Positions 1 to 8,675 of a stretch of DNA of 64,000 nucleotides are shown here, in pieces. Source of the stretch: Tamaricihabitans halophyticus (GTDB lineage Bacteria; Actinomycetota; Actinomycetes; Mycobacteriales; Pseudonocardiaceae); NCBI RefSeq assembly GCF_004340875.1, contig NZ_SLXQ01000004.1:124001-188000 (forward strand), given 5' to 3'. The number at the start of each line of letters is the position of its first letter. The stretch's first letter is position 1. Under the pieces are notes generated by a model. That model was not told the DNA's origin and made no database searches. It saw only the letters and a list, made by a program, of their open reading frames with translations. A program made the translations under genes and the position numbers.

Positions 1-290
1 ACGCGGTTTCCGCGTTGTATCTGTTCGTTCCCATTGTGGCACCGGTGCTGCTCGAAGTCGGCGTAGATGTCACCACGATCGGCGTGATGATGACGGTCGG
101 TCTAGCACTTGGGCTGATCACGCCACCGGTCGGCGTGAACCTGTTTGTCGCCGCGGGCATCGCGAAAACATCGCTCACCGACGCCGTCAAGGGAATCGCG
201 CCGTTCTTCACCGCGGGACTGGTGGTGTTACTGCTCGTCACCTACGTGCCGGGAATCTCCAACTGGCTACCGGATCTGTTCGGCTTCTAG
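1..290 (+). CDS. TRAP transporter large permease (DctM-like), C-terminal fragment
   Basis: This is the 3' end of a gene cut by the window edge; the frame is open from base 3 and stops at 288-290. The visible ~95 residues are very hydrophobic and carry the signature of the last helices of the DctM/SiaM family: a GLALGLITPPVGVNLFVAAG segment followed by a final helix. DctM is the Na+-coupled membrane permease of TRAP transporters, which import organic acids captured by a periplasmic binding protein. The SDR gene begins 18 bases after the stop on the same strand, so the two are probably co-transcribed. The substrate cannot be told from this fragment. Confidence 0.85.
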   Translation, partial: AVSALYLFVPIVAPVLLEVGVDVTTIGVMMTVGLALGLITPPVGVNLFVAAGIAKTSLTDAVKGIAPFFTAGLVVLLLVTYVPGISNWLPDLFGF

Positions 291-308
291 ACGCATGGAG
301 GAGCACGC

Positions 309-1076
309 ATGGACGTATTCAGTCTCACTGGACAAGTCGCGCTGGTTACCGGCGGAGCACGCGGGATCGGTCGCGCCATCGCCACGTTACTCGCCACTCA
401 GGGCGCCAATGTCGTCATCGTCGACTACGCCGATGCCCGCGAAACCGTGGCCCAGCTCGAGCACGAGGTGCCCGGCGGGACGTTCGCCTGCCAATACGTC
501 GATGTCCGCGATCCGGAGCAGGTTCGGCGGTCAGTCCGGGACGTGGTCGATTCCTTTGGCCAACTTACTATCCTGGTGAACAATGCGGGTACCGCAAGCC
601 GGTCCAGTTTGGACTCCATCACCGAGGACGAGTGGGACCGGGATATCGATACCAACACTCGGGGTGCCTTCCGCTACATCCAGGCAGCCGTTTACCCCTA
701 TATGCGGGACCAGGGCACGGGCCGGATCATCAATGTCAGTTCGATATCCGGCTTTATGGGCGGACCTCTGTCCGGAGGTAGCGGGATTGGCCGCTCCGGC
801 CCGTCTTACGCGGCGTCGAAAGGCGGCATCATCGCGCTCACCAAGTGGGTGGCCAAGGAGGTTGGCGAACTGGGTATCACCTGTAATTCCGTGGCGCCAG
901 GACCGGTAGCCACCGAGATGACCAGATCCGCGAACTACGCGCTCGACCACCAGGTCATCAAACGAATGGGTAAACCAGAGGAGATCGCCGCCGCGGTGGG
1001 CTATCTCGCCTCGCCGGGCGCCGCCTACGTCACCGGGCAAGTGCTGTCCGTCTGCGGCGGTGCGGCCATCGGCTGA
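309..1076 (+). CDS. SDR family NAD(P)-dependent oxidoreductase (FabG-like)
   Basis: A 255-residue classical short-chain dehydrogenase of normal family length. It shows the Rossmann glycine motif GGARGIG (residues 16-22), NNAG at about 90, a catalytic Ser/Tyr/Lys set with YAASKGG at about 166-172, and a C-terminal SPGAAYVTGQVLSV segment. A GGAGG ribosome site lies just before the ATG at 309. It probably oxidises or reduces a hydroxy/oxo intermediate of a pathway fed by the TRAP transporter encoded immediately upstream. The exact substrate is not visible. The next gene is convergent, with only 12 bases between the stops. Confidence 0.9.
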   Translation: MDVFSLTGQVALVTGGARGIGRAIATLLATQGANVVIVDYADARETVAQLEHEVPGGTFACQYVDVRDPEQVRRSVRDVVDSFGQLTILVNNAGTASRSSLDSITEDEWDRDIDTNTRGAFRYIQAAVYPYMRDQGTGRIINVSSISGFMGGPLSGGSGIGRSGPSYAASKGGIIALTKWVAKEVGELGITCNSVAPGPVATEMTRSANYALDHQVIKRMGKPEEIAAAVGYLASPGAAYVTGQVLSVCGGAAIG

Positions 1077-1088
1077 CCTACGATGCGC

Positions 1089-2114
1089 TCAGCTCACCGC
1101 GGTACCGGGTTGGGCAGGCAAACCCGCCCATCCCGCCAGTCTGCTGATCGAATCGAGCTGATCCGCTGCCGCGAACGTACTAGCGGTGACCAGCACCTCG
1201 TCGGCGCCCATCTCGGCAACGAGTTGGGTCAACCGCGGGCCAACGTCGTCCACGGTGCCGTAGATCCGGCCCTCCATCGATTCGGCGAGCAGGTCCTGCT
1301 CCCGCGTGGACAGCGACCTGCTCAGGATCTCCTGAGCAGGTGCCAGCCCGGGAAATTCGCCGTGCACCCGCGAGTAAGCCATCGACCACGCCTCGGAGAC
1401 CGCGCGGTCCCGTGCCCGATCAGTGGTCTCCGCGACCGCTACTGGTACCGAAACCATGACATAAGGACTAGCTCCCCTTTCGGATCCTGGACGAAATTCC
1501 GCGCGATACCGCTCGACCGCGGCGCGCATCTCCCGCTCACCGCGCACCGCGGCGATGACCAGCGGGAGTCCGAACACGGCGGCCCGCTGTGCACCGGCTG
1601 CCCCAGTAGCCAGGAGAAAGGTCGGTGGCTGCCGGCCTTCGGCCGGCACGGCGTGCACTCCGGATACCGTGGCGCGGTCGCCGGAGAAGTAGCCAAGCAA
1701 CTCCTCCAGCTGTCCGTCAAATGCCTCGGCATCCTCGCGATGGGCGCCGAGCGCGGTGCGGATTCCGCCGGTGAAACCCAGCGAGCGCCCGAGACCCATA
1801 TCAATCCGGCCGGGATACAACGACTCCAGCACGCCGAATTGCTCCGCCACGACAAGCGGGCGATGGTTCGGCAACATCACCCCACCAGTACCAATCCGAA
1901 CACGGCTGGTCGATGCGGCGATGGCGGCGGCGAGCACGGTCGGGGCGGATCCCGCGACACCAGGCACACCGTGGTGTTCGGACACCCAGAAGCGGTGATA
2001 ACCCAGCCGCTCCACGGCACGCGCGAACTCGATCGTGCTTGGCAGCGCCGCCGAGGGATGCTCACCCTGACGCACCAGCGAACGATCGAGCACCGACCAC
2101 CGCACTGACTCCAT
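1089..2114 (-). CDS. LLM class flavin-dependent oxidoreductase (luciferase-like monooxygenase)
   Basis: A 341-residue protein starting MESVRWSVLDRSLVRQGE, the usual N-terminus of the MsnO8/bacterial-luciferase-like subfamily. The family blocks are present: ERLGYHRFWVSEHHGVPG near residue 37, the strand RVRIGTGGVMLPNHRPL, and a GRIDMGLGRS block. These enzymes use FMNH2 or F420H2 to oxidise small organics; cofactor and substrate cannot be settled here. It ends convergently against the SDR and is separated from the upstream ligase gene by 67 bases on the same strand. Confidence 0.88.
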   Translation of the reverse strand: MESVRWSVLDRSLVRQGEHPSAALPSTIEFARAVERLGYHRFWVSEHHGVPGVAGSAPTVLAAAIAASTSRVRIGTGGVMLPNHRPLVVAEQFGVLESLYPGRIDMGLGRSLGFTGGIRTALGAHREDAEAFDGQLEELLGYFSGDRATVSGVHAVPAEGRQPPTFLLATGAAGAQRAAVFGLPLVIAAVRGEREMRAAVERYRAEFRPGSERGASPYVMVSVPVAVAETTDRARDRAVSEAWSMAYSRVHGEFPGLAPAQEILSRSLSTREQDLLAESMEGRIYGTVDDVGPRLTQLVAEMGADEVLVTASTFAAADQLDSISRLAGWAGLPAQPGTAVS

Positions 2115-2181
2115 ATCGGGTGCAACCAGCCTGGCGTCCCGCCATTCCCACGGACGGGCGTGCGTGACCGTCGTCTCAGCG

Positions 2182-3147
2182 CTACCAGTCAGTGGGCAGT
2201 GTTACCTCGGCTGGCCTGCGGTCCGGCCGCAAACCGCGCCAGGATGGTTGCCGGAGCCGCCCGTCCGAGGTGACCTGCCGGTACTCCACCTCACCGACGA
2301 GTTCCGGCCGCACCCAGCGCGCGTTCCGCGCGTACTCGCTCGGAACCTCGCCTGCGAACGGACTGTCCGGTTGCTCGAGCGGCGCGAGCAGGGCACCCAG
2401 GTCGGTCAGCGCGCGGTCGGTGAACCCGGTGCCGACATGTCCAAGAAAGGTCAACCCGTCCGACGTATAGGCACCGAGCAGGAGTGCACCGAGCGTCCGT
2501 GCCCTGCGCCCCTGACCTTGCGTCCACCCACAGACGACGACCTCCTGGGTGTGCCGAATCGGCACCTTGATCCAGTCCTTGCTGCGCCGCCCAGCCAGGT
2601 AGGTGCTGTCCAGGCGTTTGGCCACCACGCCTTCGATACCGTGTTGCGCGGCCACCGCCATCAGGTCATCACCGGCAACGTCGACGTAGTAGGAGGACAC
2701 CCGCACCTCGGGCGGCGCGTCCAACTCGCAGAGCGCCAACAGTTTGCGCCGCCGCTCGTAGGTCTGCTCGGTCAACTCGTGGTTATCCCAGTGCAGCAGG
2801 TCGAACACGTAGTAGGCCACCGGAATCGCCGCGAGCTGCGCCGAACTGGGTGCCGACTGGTGCATCCGCTCCTGTAGCCGGCCGAAATCGGGGCGGCCCG
2901 CGTTGTCCAGGGTCACCAGCTCGCCGTCGAACACGGCCGGCGCATGGACCAGCTCGGCGAGGACGCCGAGCTCCGGATACGTCGAGGTGATCTCTCGCCC
3001 CGTCCGGGAGAACGCGCGGACCTGCCCGTCGGCGACGGTCGTGATCGCGCGAACCCCGTCCCATTTCCACTCGAAGGCCCAACCCGGCCCGGTAGGTACC
3101 GGGCCGAGGGTCGCCAGCATCGGGCTGACCGGGGTTGGCAGTGTCAT
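2182..3147 (-). CDS. ATP-dependent DNA ligase, LigD ligase-domain type
   Basis: A stand-alone ligase of about 321 residues with the nucleotidyltransferase motifs in order: motif I EWKWDGVRA (the Lys takes AMP), motif III FDGEL, motif IV VVAKRLDS, motif V DWIKVP, then the OB fold ending in SWRGLRPDR. It resembles the ligase domain of LigD (end-joining) but has no primase or nuclease domain. I start it at the ATG at 3147, which has GAGGA seven bases upstream; a GTG at 3165 would add six residues without a ribosome site. No Ku gene is visible. A second, LigC-type ligase lies at 15703-16785. Confidence 0.9.
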   Translation of the reverse strand: MTLPTPVSPMLATLGPVPTGPGWAFEWKWDGVRAITTVADGQVRAFSRTGREITSTYPELGVLAELVHAPAVFDGELVTLDNAGRPDFGRLQERMHQSAPSSAQLAAIPVAYYVFDLLHWDNHELTEQTYERRRKLLALCELDAPPEVRVSSYYVDVAGDDLMAVAAQHGIEGVVAKRLDSTYLAGRRSKDWIKVPIRHTQEVVVCGWTQGQGRRARTLGALLLGAYTSDGLTFLGHVGTGFTDRALTDLGALLAPLEQPDSPFAGEVPSEYARNARWVRPELVGEVEYRQVTSDGRLRQPSWRGLRPDRRPAEVTLPTDW

Positions 3148-3241
3148 GTGGACATCCTCATCCACCAGGCCAGTGTTCGTGCGCTAGCCCAGCTCCTCGC
3201 CTACCGCTTACGCTCCATTGTAGACTGGACCAACGCGCCAC

Positions 3242-3862
3242 CTACTCGAATCGGCTTGGGTCACCCGCGCCATACCGGACGATTTCCGGTTCATCCACGG
3301 AGAAATCCACCACTGTCGTCGGTTCCACGCCGCACTCCCCCGAGTCGACGACAGCGTCAATGACGTGATCGAGCTGCTCCTTGATCTCCCACCCGTTGGT
3401 CAACGGCTCCTGTTCATCGGGCAGCAGCAACGTGCTCGACAGCAGCGGTTCCCCCAGCTCGGCGACCAGCGCCTGGGCGACCGTGTGTTCCGGAATCCGT
3501 ACACCCACCGTCTTCTTCTTTGGGTGCAGTAGTCTGCGCGGCACCTCTTTGGTCGCCGGCAGGATGAAGGTGTACTTACCGGGGGTCGCCGCCTTGATCG
3601 CGCGGAATACCGCGTTGTTCACCACGACGAACTGCCCCAACTGAGCGAAATCCTCGCAGACCAGGGTGAAATGATGCCGGTCGTCGAGTTTGCGGATAGC
3701 GCGGATCCGGTCGATTCCCGCCTTGTCGCCCAGCTGGCAGCCCAACGCGAAGCAGGAGTCCGTCGGATACGCGATCAAGCCACCGTTTCGCACCAGCTCA
3801 ACCACCTGGCCGATGGATCGGCGCTGCGGGTTCCGTGGGTGAACGTCGTAATACCTCGCCAT
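3242..3862 (-). CDS. L-threonylcarbamoyladenylate synthase family (YrdC/Sua5/YciO)
   Basis: A 206-residue YrdC-fold protein beginning MARYYDVHPRNPQRR. It has GGLIAYPTDSCFALGCQ, the nucleotide/threonine-binding start of the family, RIRAIRK, and VGVRIPEH. Members convert Thr, bicarbonate and ATP to threonylcarbamoyl-AMP for the tRNA t6A modification. This short form, with VNNAVFRAIKAATPGKYTFILPATKEVP, is closer to the YciO-like side branch, so a housekeeping TsaC role is not assured. The start at 3862 is chosen because relatives begin at MARYYD; a GTG at 3883 would add seven residues. Confidence 0.85.
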   Translation of the reverse strand: MARYYDVHPRNPQRRSIGQVVELVRNGGLIAYPTDSCFALGCQLGDKAGIDRIRAIRKLDDRHHFTLVCEDFAQLGQFVVVNNAVFRAIKAATPGKYTFILPATKEVPRRLLHPKKKTVGVRIPEHTVAQALVAELGEPLLSSTLLLPDEQEPLTNGWEIKEQLDHVIDAVVDSGECGVEPTTVVDFSVDEPEIVRYGAGDPSRFE

Positions 3863-3954
3863 GCCCACAGGGTAGATGAGCACCCGCGCTCAGTCGTTCA
3901 GGCGCGCGAGCACCGGGAGACCGCAGTCTTTAGGGATCTTGCGGTCCAGGTAAA

Positions 3955-5115
3955 TCAGCGCCGGGTAACCCGAACTCGCGACCGTGCACGCCAGTACCAA
4001 CGCCTCGCGGCCAGTGCCGGGGGATACCGTTCGGACAGCTCCCGCAACGTTCTGGCGAGTTGCTCGGCACGGGATTCCGGCGACTTCGGCGTCGGCATCC
4101 GCTGTACCAGAGTGGCCAACGCGTCCACCGCGACCTCGAGCAACCGCGCCTCTTCTGCATCTAGACCGGGATCGCCAGTCGCGGTCGTCGCCTCGGGCGG
4201 AATCAGCTCGTCGAGGTCGCCGATGACGTGATACCCCGCCTCACGCAACTCAGCCACATGCCGCCGGGCGGTCTCGCGCACCCAGTCCTGGTCATCGGCC
4301 GGTAGGGCGATGGACGTCGTCCCCGGCCGCCTGGACAAGATCTGCTCCGCGAGGATCTCTTTGACCACCAGTGTGTAAGCCGGCCACTCGTAGTCATCGC
4401 CGAGTCGGTTGTTGACCCTGCGCAGCAGCTCCGTTTCGGCCACACCGAGCGAGTAGTTGTGTTGCGGCACATCGGTGGTGAACTCCCCCGGACACAGCTC
4501 AATCACCGGCGCGAAGCGCTGCCACAACACTTCGTTCGGCGTACCACGCGGCGGCACGGTGACCACGTGCACGCGTTCGGCTGGCAGCGCGGCGGCCCAC
4601 GTGCGCAGCACTCTGGGCAGATCTTGGTAATCCCAGAACAACTGGCTCGTCGGGTTGAGCTCCCCGCTGCGCAACGCAGCAAGAAAGTCAGCATAACTCG
4701 TGGTATGCCGAGTCTTCACGTTCTCTTGCCATACCGAAGGAATCTGCCTGGCGAGATCACGCGCGGTGCACACGATGTGGACCTCGGCGAAGTCCAGTGC
4801 GGACAGGACCGCACGAGCCTCGTCCGGACTCGCCGGCGCGAGCAGCTCCGAGGAGATCACCGACGCACCCGGATGCGCCCGTACCTGTTCGACGAGCCAC
4901 TCCCACGAACCGGTGACACCCGGCTCGCGCCAACCACCGTAGCGCCCGCCATGCACGTCCATCGCCGCGCGATGCTGCGCCGCTTCGTCGGCGCCCGGAT
5001 ACAGCGTTCCCGCCGCCACGGTCGCCGCGCGGTGGTGCCACAACACCCCCTGCAAGGACGTGGTGCCCGTCTTGGGCAGTCCGATATGCAGGTACACGCG
5101 TTGGGGAGGAGCCAT
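3955..5115 (-). CDS. Sulfotransferase-like P-loop protein
   Basis: About 386 residues. The N-terminus VYLHIGLPKTGTTSLQ matches the PAPS-binding 5'-phosphosulfate loop of cytosolic/Golgi-type sulfotransferases (GxPKTGTT). A later VISSELL and a VHIVCTARDLARQIPSVWQE block fit the 3'-phosphate-binding part (RDxxxxxxSxW). No signal peptide or membrane segment is seen. The C-terminal third is helical and Arg-rich. I start it at ATG 5115, next to the P-loop; the ORF could extend to 5199 but the extra Pro/Gly-rich stretch looks untranslated. It is divergent from the MBL-fold gene. Its acceptor is unknown. Confidence 0.7.
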   Translation of the reverse strand: MAPPQRVYLHIGLPKTGTTSLQGVLWHHRAATVAAGTLYPGADEAAQHRAAMDVHGGRYGGWREPGVTGSWEWLVEQVRAHPGASVISSELLAPASPDEARAVLSALDFAEVHIVCTARDLARQIPSVWQENVKTRHTTSYADFLAALRSGELNPTSQLFWDYQDLPRVLRTWAAALPAERVHVVTVPPRGTPNEVLWQRFAPVIELCPGEFTTDVPQHNYSLGVAETELLRRVNNRLGDDYEWPAYTLVVKEILAEQILSRRPGTTSIALPADDQDWVRETARRHVAELREAGYHVIGDLDELIPPEATTATGDPGLDAEEARLLEVAVDALATLVQRMPTPKSPESRAEQLARTLRELSERYPPALAARRWYWRARSRVRVTRR

Positions 5116-5261
5116 GGGCCACGGAGGGTAGTACACCCCAGGTGGGTCACCGCGAGGCGGCATGCCAGTTCCGCCAACCGGACGAACGGTGTCAAGCACC
5201 GGTTTCCCGGGTTACAGTGGCCGTACGGGTAACAGATGCCGTAAAGCACAGGGTGGTGCCG

Positions 5262-6224
5262 GTGGCTCCAAGGGCTTTCGCGTCGTCCGCGGACCTCAGT
5301 GCGAAGGAACAGACACTGGAGATCCTTGCCGACGGCGTTTACGCGCTCACCGCCGAGGGTGATCCCAACGTGGGAGCCATCGAAGGCGAGGATTTTCTGG
5401 TCTGTTTCGAGGCGATGGCCACCCCGGTGGCCGCCCGCGAATGGCTGGCCCTCCTGCGCGAACACACCGATAAGCCGGTTCGATATCTGGTGCTCTCGCA
5501 CTATCACGCCGTCCGTGTGCTCGGCGCCTCGGCATTCGACGCCGATGTGATCGTGGCCCATCAGAACACCAAGGAACTGATCGCCGAGCGCGGCAAGCAA
5601 GACTGGGCAAGTGAGTTCGCCAGGATGCCGAGGCTGGCCAAGGAGCCGGACTCGGTACCGGGTCTCACCTGGCCCAGTCTGACCTTCGCCGACCAGCTCA
5701 CCATCGACCTCGGCGGCGATCGCGGCGATCTCGTGTTGCGGTACTGCGGACGCGGGCATACCGAAGGCGATATCGTCGCCTGGCTGCCCGAACAGGGCAT
5801 CCTGTATGCGGGCGACCTCGTCGAGGCGGAGGCCGCGCTGTACACTGGCGACGCGTTCCACTACGACTGGGCGGACGGCACGCTGGATCAGGTCGCGGCG
5901 TTCGGGGCGAGCACCCTGATCGGTGGGCGAGGCGCGGTCAGTCAGGGTAAGGAAGCCGTCGCCGCGGCGATCGAACAAACCAGACACTTCCTGCGGGTGA
6001 TGATCAAGGAAGTCGGCGCGACGCATCGCTCCGGCGGCACGCTGCGTACGGCATTCGATCGCGCCCATGCCGCGCTGGTCGGACGTTACGGCGACTGGCC
6101 GATATTCGAACACTGCCTACCGTTCGATGTCGCTCGGCTCTGGGACGAGATGTCCGGCGTGACCCGACCGGTCATCTGGACAGCCGAACGAGATCGGGAA
6201 GTGTGGGATCAACTGCAGTCGTGA
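5262..6224 (+). CDS. MBL-fold metallohydrolase-like protein with incomplete Zn motif
   Basis: About 320 residues with the metallo-beta-lactamase fold order: EDFLVCFEA strand, LVLSHYHAVRVLGAS, GRGHTEGDIVAWLP and ILYAGDLVE. The canonical HxHxDH is reduced to HYHAVRV, so the Asp and third His are missing, while the downstream His (GRGH) and Asp (AGD) ligands remain. Reduced metal binding is an inference. I choose the GTG at 5262 (VAPRAFAS) because AGGGTGG lies just upstream and the fold starts right after; the frame stays open back to 5142 without MBL-like sequence. The FAD monooxygenase follows 40 bases later, suggesting an operon. Confidence 0.8.
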   Translation: MAPRAFASSADLSAKEQTLEILADGVYALTAEGDPNVGAIEGEDFLVCFEAMATPVAAREWLALLREHTDKPVRYLVLSHYHAVRVLGASAFDADVIVAHQNTKELIAERGKQDWASEFARMPRLAKEPDSVPGLTWPSLTFADQLTIDLGGDRGDLVLRYCGRGHTEGDIVAWLPEQGILYAGDLVEAEAALYTGDAFHYDWADGTLDQVAAFGASTLIGGRGAVSQGKEAVAAAIEQTRHFLRVMIKEVGATHRSGGTLRTAFDRAHAALVGRYGDWPIFEHCLPFDVARLWDEMSGVTRPVIWTAERDREVWDQLQS

Positions 6225-6264
6225 CCCTTCCCGGCGAGTAATCGACTGACTCGTGGAGGGCGCC

Positions 6265-7896
6265 ATGCACGGACCGGAACACACCGCCGATGTCGCGGTG
6301 CTCGGCAACGGCCCGGTGGGGCAAACCGCGGCGCTGCTGCTCGCCAGGTGGGGAATGTCGGTCCTGCTGCTCGACCAACGTCCGGCGCGGGACGAGATCG
6401 GGTCAAAGGCGATCTGCCAGCAGCGCGATGTGCTGGATATCTGGGCGCAGATCGGCGCAGGTCAACGCATCGCGGCCGAGGGAGTCACCTGGTCGACGGC
6501 ACGCACCTTCTATCGCGACCAGGAGCTGTTCAGCTACCCGATCCATGATCCAGGCGAATCACTCTTCCCGCCATTCGTGAACATCTCGCAGTGCCGGACC
6601 GAACAGATCCTCGATGAGCTGATCGATCAGACGGCGCCTATCGATGTGCGCTGGAATCACGAGGTTACCGAACTGGTACCGGACGCGAATGGGGTGCGGA
6701 TCCGTTGCGTGACCGCCGAAGGGCAGTTCGATGTTCGGGTGCCCTACGCACTCGCCTGTACCGGTGCCCGCACCGGGTGGCTGCACGCGGCTCTGGGCAT
6801 CACCTTTGACGGGAAGTCATTCGACGACCGCTTCCTCATCTGCGATATCCGGGCCGAGCTGACAGGTTGGCGCGCCGAACGACGGTTCTACTTCGATCCT
6901 TCGTGGAACCCCGGCAGGCAGGTGTTGGTGCATCCCTGCCCCGATTCGACCTTCCGGATCGATTGGCAGGTCCCGGCCGACTACGATCTGGCCAGCGAGC
7001 GGCGGGACGGTGGCCTTGATCGACGCATTCGCGCGATCATCGGCGACCTGCCTTACGAGATTGTCTGGTCCACTGTGTACCGGTTTCATTCTCGGCTGGC
7101 GAGCCAGCTTCGGGCGGGCCGGGTGTTACTCGCCGGTGACTGCGCGCATCTGTACGCGCCATTCGGCGCTCGCGGCCTGAACTCCGGGGTAGCCGACGCG
7201 GAGAACGCCGCGTGGAAACTGGCATTCGTACTACAAGGCTGGGGCGCACCGGAGCTACTGGACAGCTACCATCTCGAACGCCATGCAGCCGCCAGGGAGA
7301 ACCTGGCCATCACCACGGCCACAATGGACTTCTTGGTGCCGCACAACGAAACACAGCGGGAATACCGCCGATCGATCCTCGATCAAGCCCGCACCGACGC
7401 ATCGGTACACGAGAAGGTCGACTCGGGCCGGCTCAGCGAGCCCTTCTGGTACGCGGATTCGCCGCTCAACACGCCGAATCCGCGGCGGCCGCGTCCGGAC
7501 CGGCCGCCGCGTGGCCGCGCCTGCGCGCCAGGTCCTGGCGTACTGGTTCCGGATATGCCGCTACACGCCACCTCCGGCCTACCGGCGAGCAGACTGCGGG
7601 AACTGGCGCGGAACGGCATACTGCTGCTCGCGGCCGACGGCGTGGCACTGCCGCTGCCGCCGGCTACACTGTCCAGCCTGACGCCTGCGCCGATCCGAGT
7701 GCTCGGGATGACGGAGCTGACTCCGGACGGCTCACTGGCCGACTGCCTTACCGCGGAACCCGGCGAACTCTGGATCATCCGACCGGACGGCTATATCGCG
7801 GCGGTACTGCGGCAACCCGAGCTGCCCGAGTTACACGCGGCGCTCTACCGGCTCACCGGCATGCATGATCGCGTGGTTGCCGGGCTTCCGAACTGA
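6265..7896 (+). CDS. FAD-dependent aromatic-ring monooxygenase (PheA/TfdB-type)
   Basis: About 543 residues. The N-terminal VAVLGNGPVGQTAALLLARWG is the FAD-binding GxGxxG, followed by the second FAD block RVLLAGDCAHLYAPFGARG with LNSGVADAENAAWKLA. This is the order of NAD(P)H-dependent phenol/3-hydroxyphenylpropionate hydroxylases, and the ~150-residue C-terminal extension fits the thioredoxin-like domain of that group. The ATG at 6265 has GGAGG seven bases upstream. It probably hydroxylates an aromatic or phenolic substrate, consistent with the acyl-CoA genes next door. It ends convergently with the enoyl-CoA hydratase gene. Confidence 0.87.
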   Translation: MHGPEHTADVAVLGNGPVGQTAALLLARWGMSVLLLDQRPARDEIGSKAICQQRDVLDIWAQIGAGQRIAAEGVTWSTARTFYRDQELFSYPIHDPGESLFPPFVNISQCRTEQILDELIDQTAPIDVRWNHEVTELVPDANGVRIRCVTAEGQFDVRVPYALACTGARTGWLHAALGITFDGKSFDDRFLICDIRAELTGWRAERRFYFDPSWNPGRQVLVHPCPDSTFRIDWQVPADYDLASERRDGGLDRRIRAIIGDLPYEIVWSTVYRFHSRLASQLRAGRVLLAGDCAHLYAPFGARGLNSGVADAENAAWKLAFVLQGWGAPELLDSYHLERHAAARENLAITTATMDFLVPHNETQREYRRSILDQARTDASVHEKVDSGRLSEPFWYADSPLNTPNPRRPRPDRPPRGRACAPGPGVLVPDMPLHATSGLPASRLRELARNGILLLAADGVALPLPPATLSSLTPAPIRVLGMTELTPDGSLADCLTAEPGELWIIRPDGYIAAVLRQPELPELHAALYRLTGMHDRVVAGLPN

Positions 7897-7902
7897 GTTC
7901 GG

Positions 7903-8667
7903 TCAGGTTCCGCTGTAGCGCGGCTCCCGCTTGTCCAGGAATGCTCGCACGCCTTCCCGGTGGTCGTCGGTGGTGAACAGCGTGCCGAGGGTCGTACTGA
8001 CCCATTCACCGAGTTTCGTCCAATCGGGATCGAGTGCCCGCCGCAGGCCATCCTTGAGTTCGGCGACGGCCAGTGGTGGGTTCGCCGCGATCCGCTCGGC
8101 GACCTCGAGTGCGCGGTCCAGCAGGCTGTCCTTCGGCACGACCCTGCTGACCAGACCGATCTCGGCCGCGCGCGCCGAGTCGATCGGGTCGCCGGTGAAC
8201 AGCAGCTCGGCGGCGTGCTCTCGACCAACCAGCTGCGCCAGCCTACCGATCCCGCCGACGTCACTGCACAATCCACGTTTGACGAACAACTCGGCAAACC
8301 TGGCCCGTTCGCTTGCGATGCGAATATCGGCGAGCAGGGCGAGCTCCATACCCCAGCCGACGGCTGGGCCGTTCACCGCGGCGAGCACCGGAACCTTGGT
8401 ATGCAGCAGGGCCTCCGCGGCTGGGGTCAACCGCGGAGCGGGGCGTGTTACCGCGCCGTCTCCCCCAGCCATCACTTCGCGTACGTCATCACCCGAGCAG
8501 AAGGACGGCCCGGCTCCGGTGATGACCAGTACTCGCTGCGCGCATCGCTGTACCGCGTCGGTCAGCTCCGTGTAGGTCTGCCGGCGCAGTGCATTGTGTA
8601 CCTCCGGCCGGTCCAGGGTCAGCACACCGACGTGCCCGTGAACCTCGTAGCGCAGATCCTGGTACAT
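7903..8667 (-). CDS. Enoyl-CoA hydratase/isomerase family protein
   Basis: A 254-residue crotonase-fold protein: VLTLDRPEVHNAL near the N-terminus, the oxyanion-hole block GAGPSFCSGDDVRE, and NGPAVGWGMELALLADIRIA. In the catalytic region the usual acid is placed within FAELFVKRGLCSD. It hydrates or isomerises an enoyl-CoA, or cleaves a ring-derived CoA ester. ATG 8667 has AGGAG upstream; the long upstream in-frame extension overlaps the ligase gene and is not coding. It is the last gene of the acyl-CoA operon, eight bases behind the acyl-CoA ligase. Confidence 0.9.
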   Translation of the reverse strand: MYQDLRYEVHGHVGVLTLDRPEVHNALRRQTYTELTDAVQRCAQRVLVITGAGPSFCSGDDVREVMAGGDGAVTRPAPRLTPAAEALLHTKVPVLAAVNGPAVGWGMELALLADIRIASERARFAELFVKRGLCSDVGGIGRLAQLVGREHAAELLFTGDPIDSARAAEIGLVSRVVPKDSLLDRALEVAERIAANPPLAVAELKDGLRRALDPDWTKLGEWVSTTLGTLFTTDDHREGVRAFLDKREPRYSGT

Positions 8668-8675
8668 GGCTTCTC

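Noticed and set aside
531-1040. Long antisense frames across the SDR and many other genes
   Set aside because: High-GC DNA gives long open shadows on the opposite strand; none has a recognisable motif plus ribosome site.
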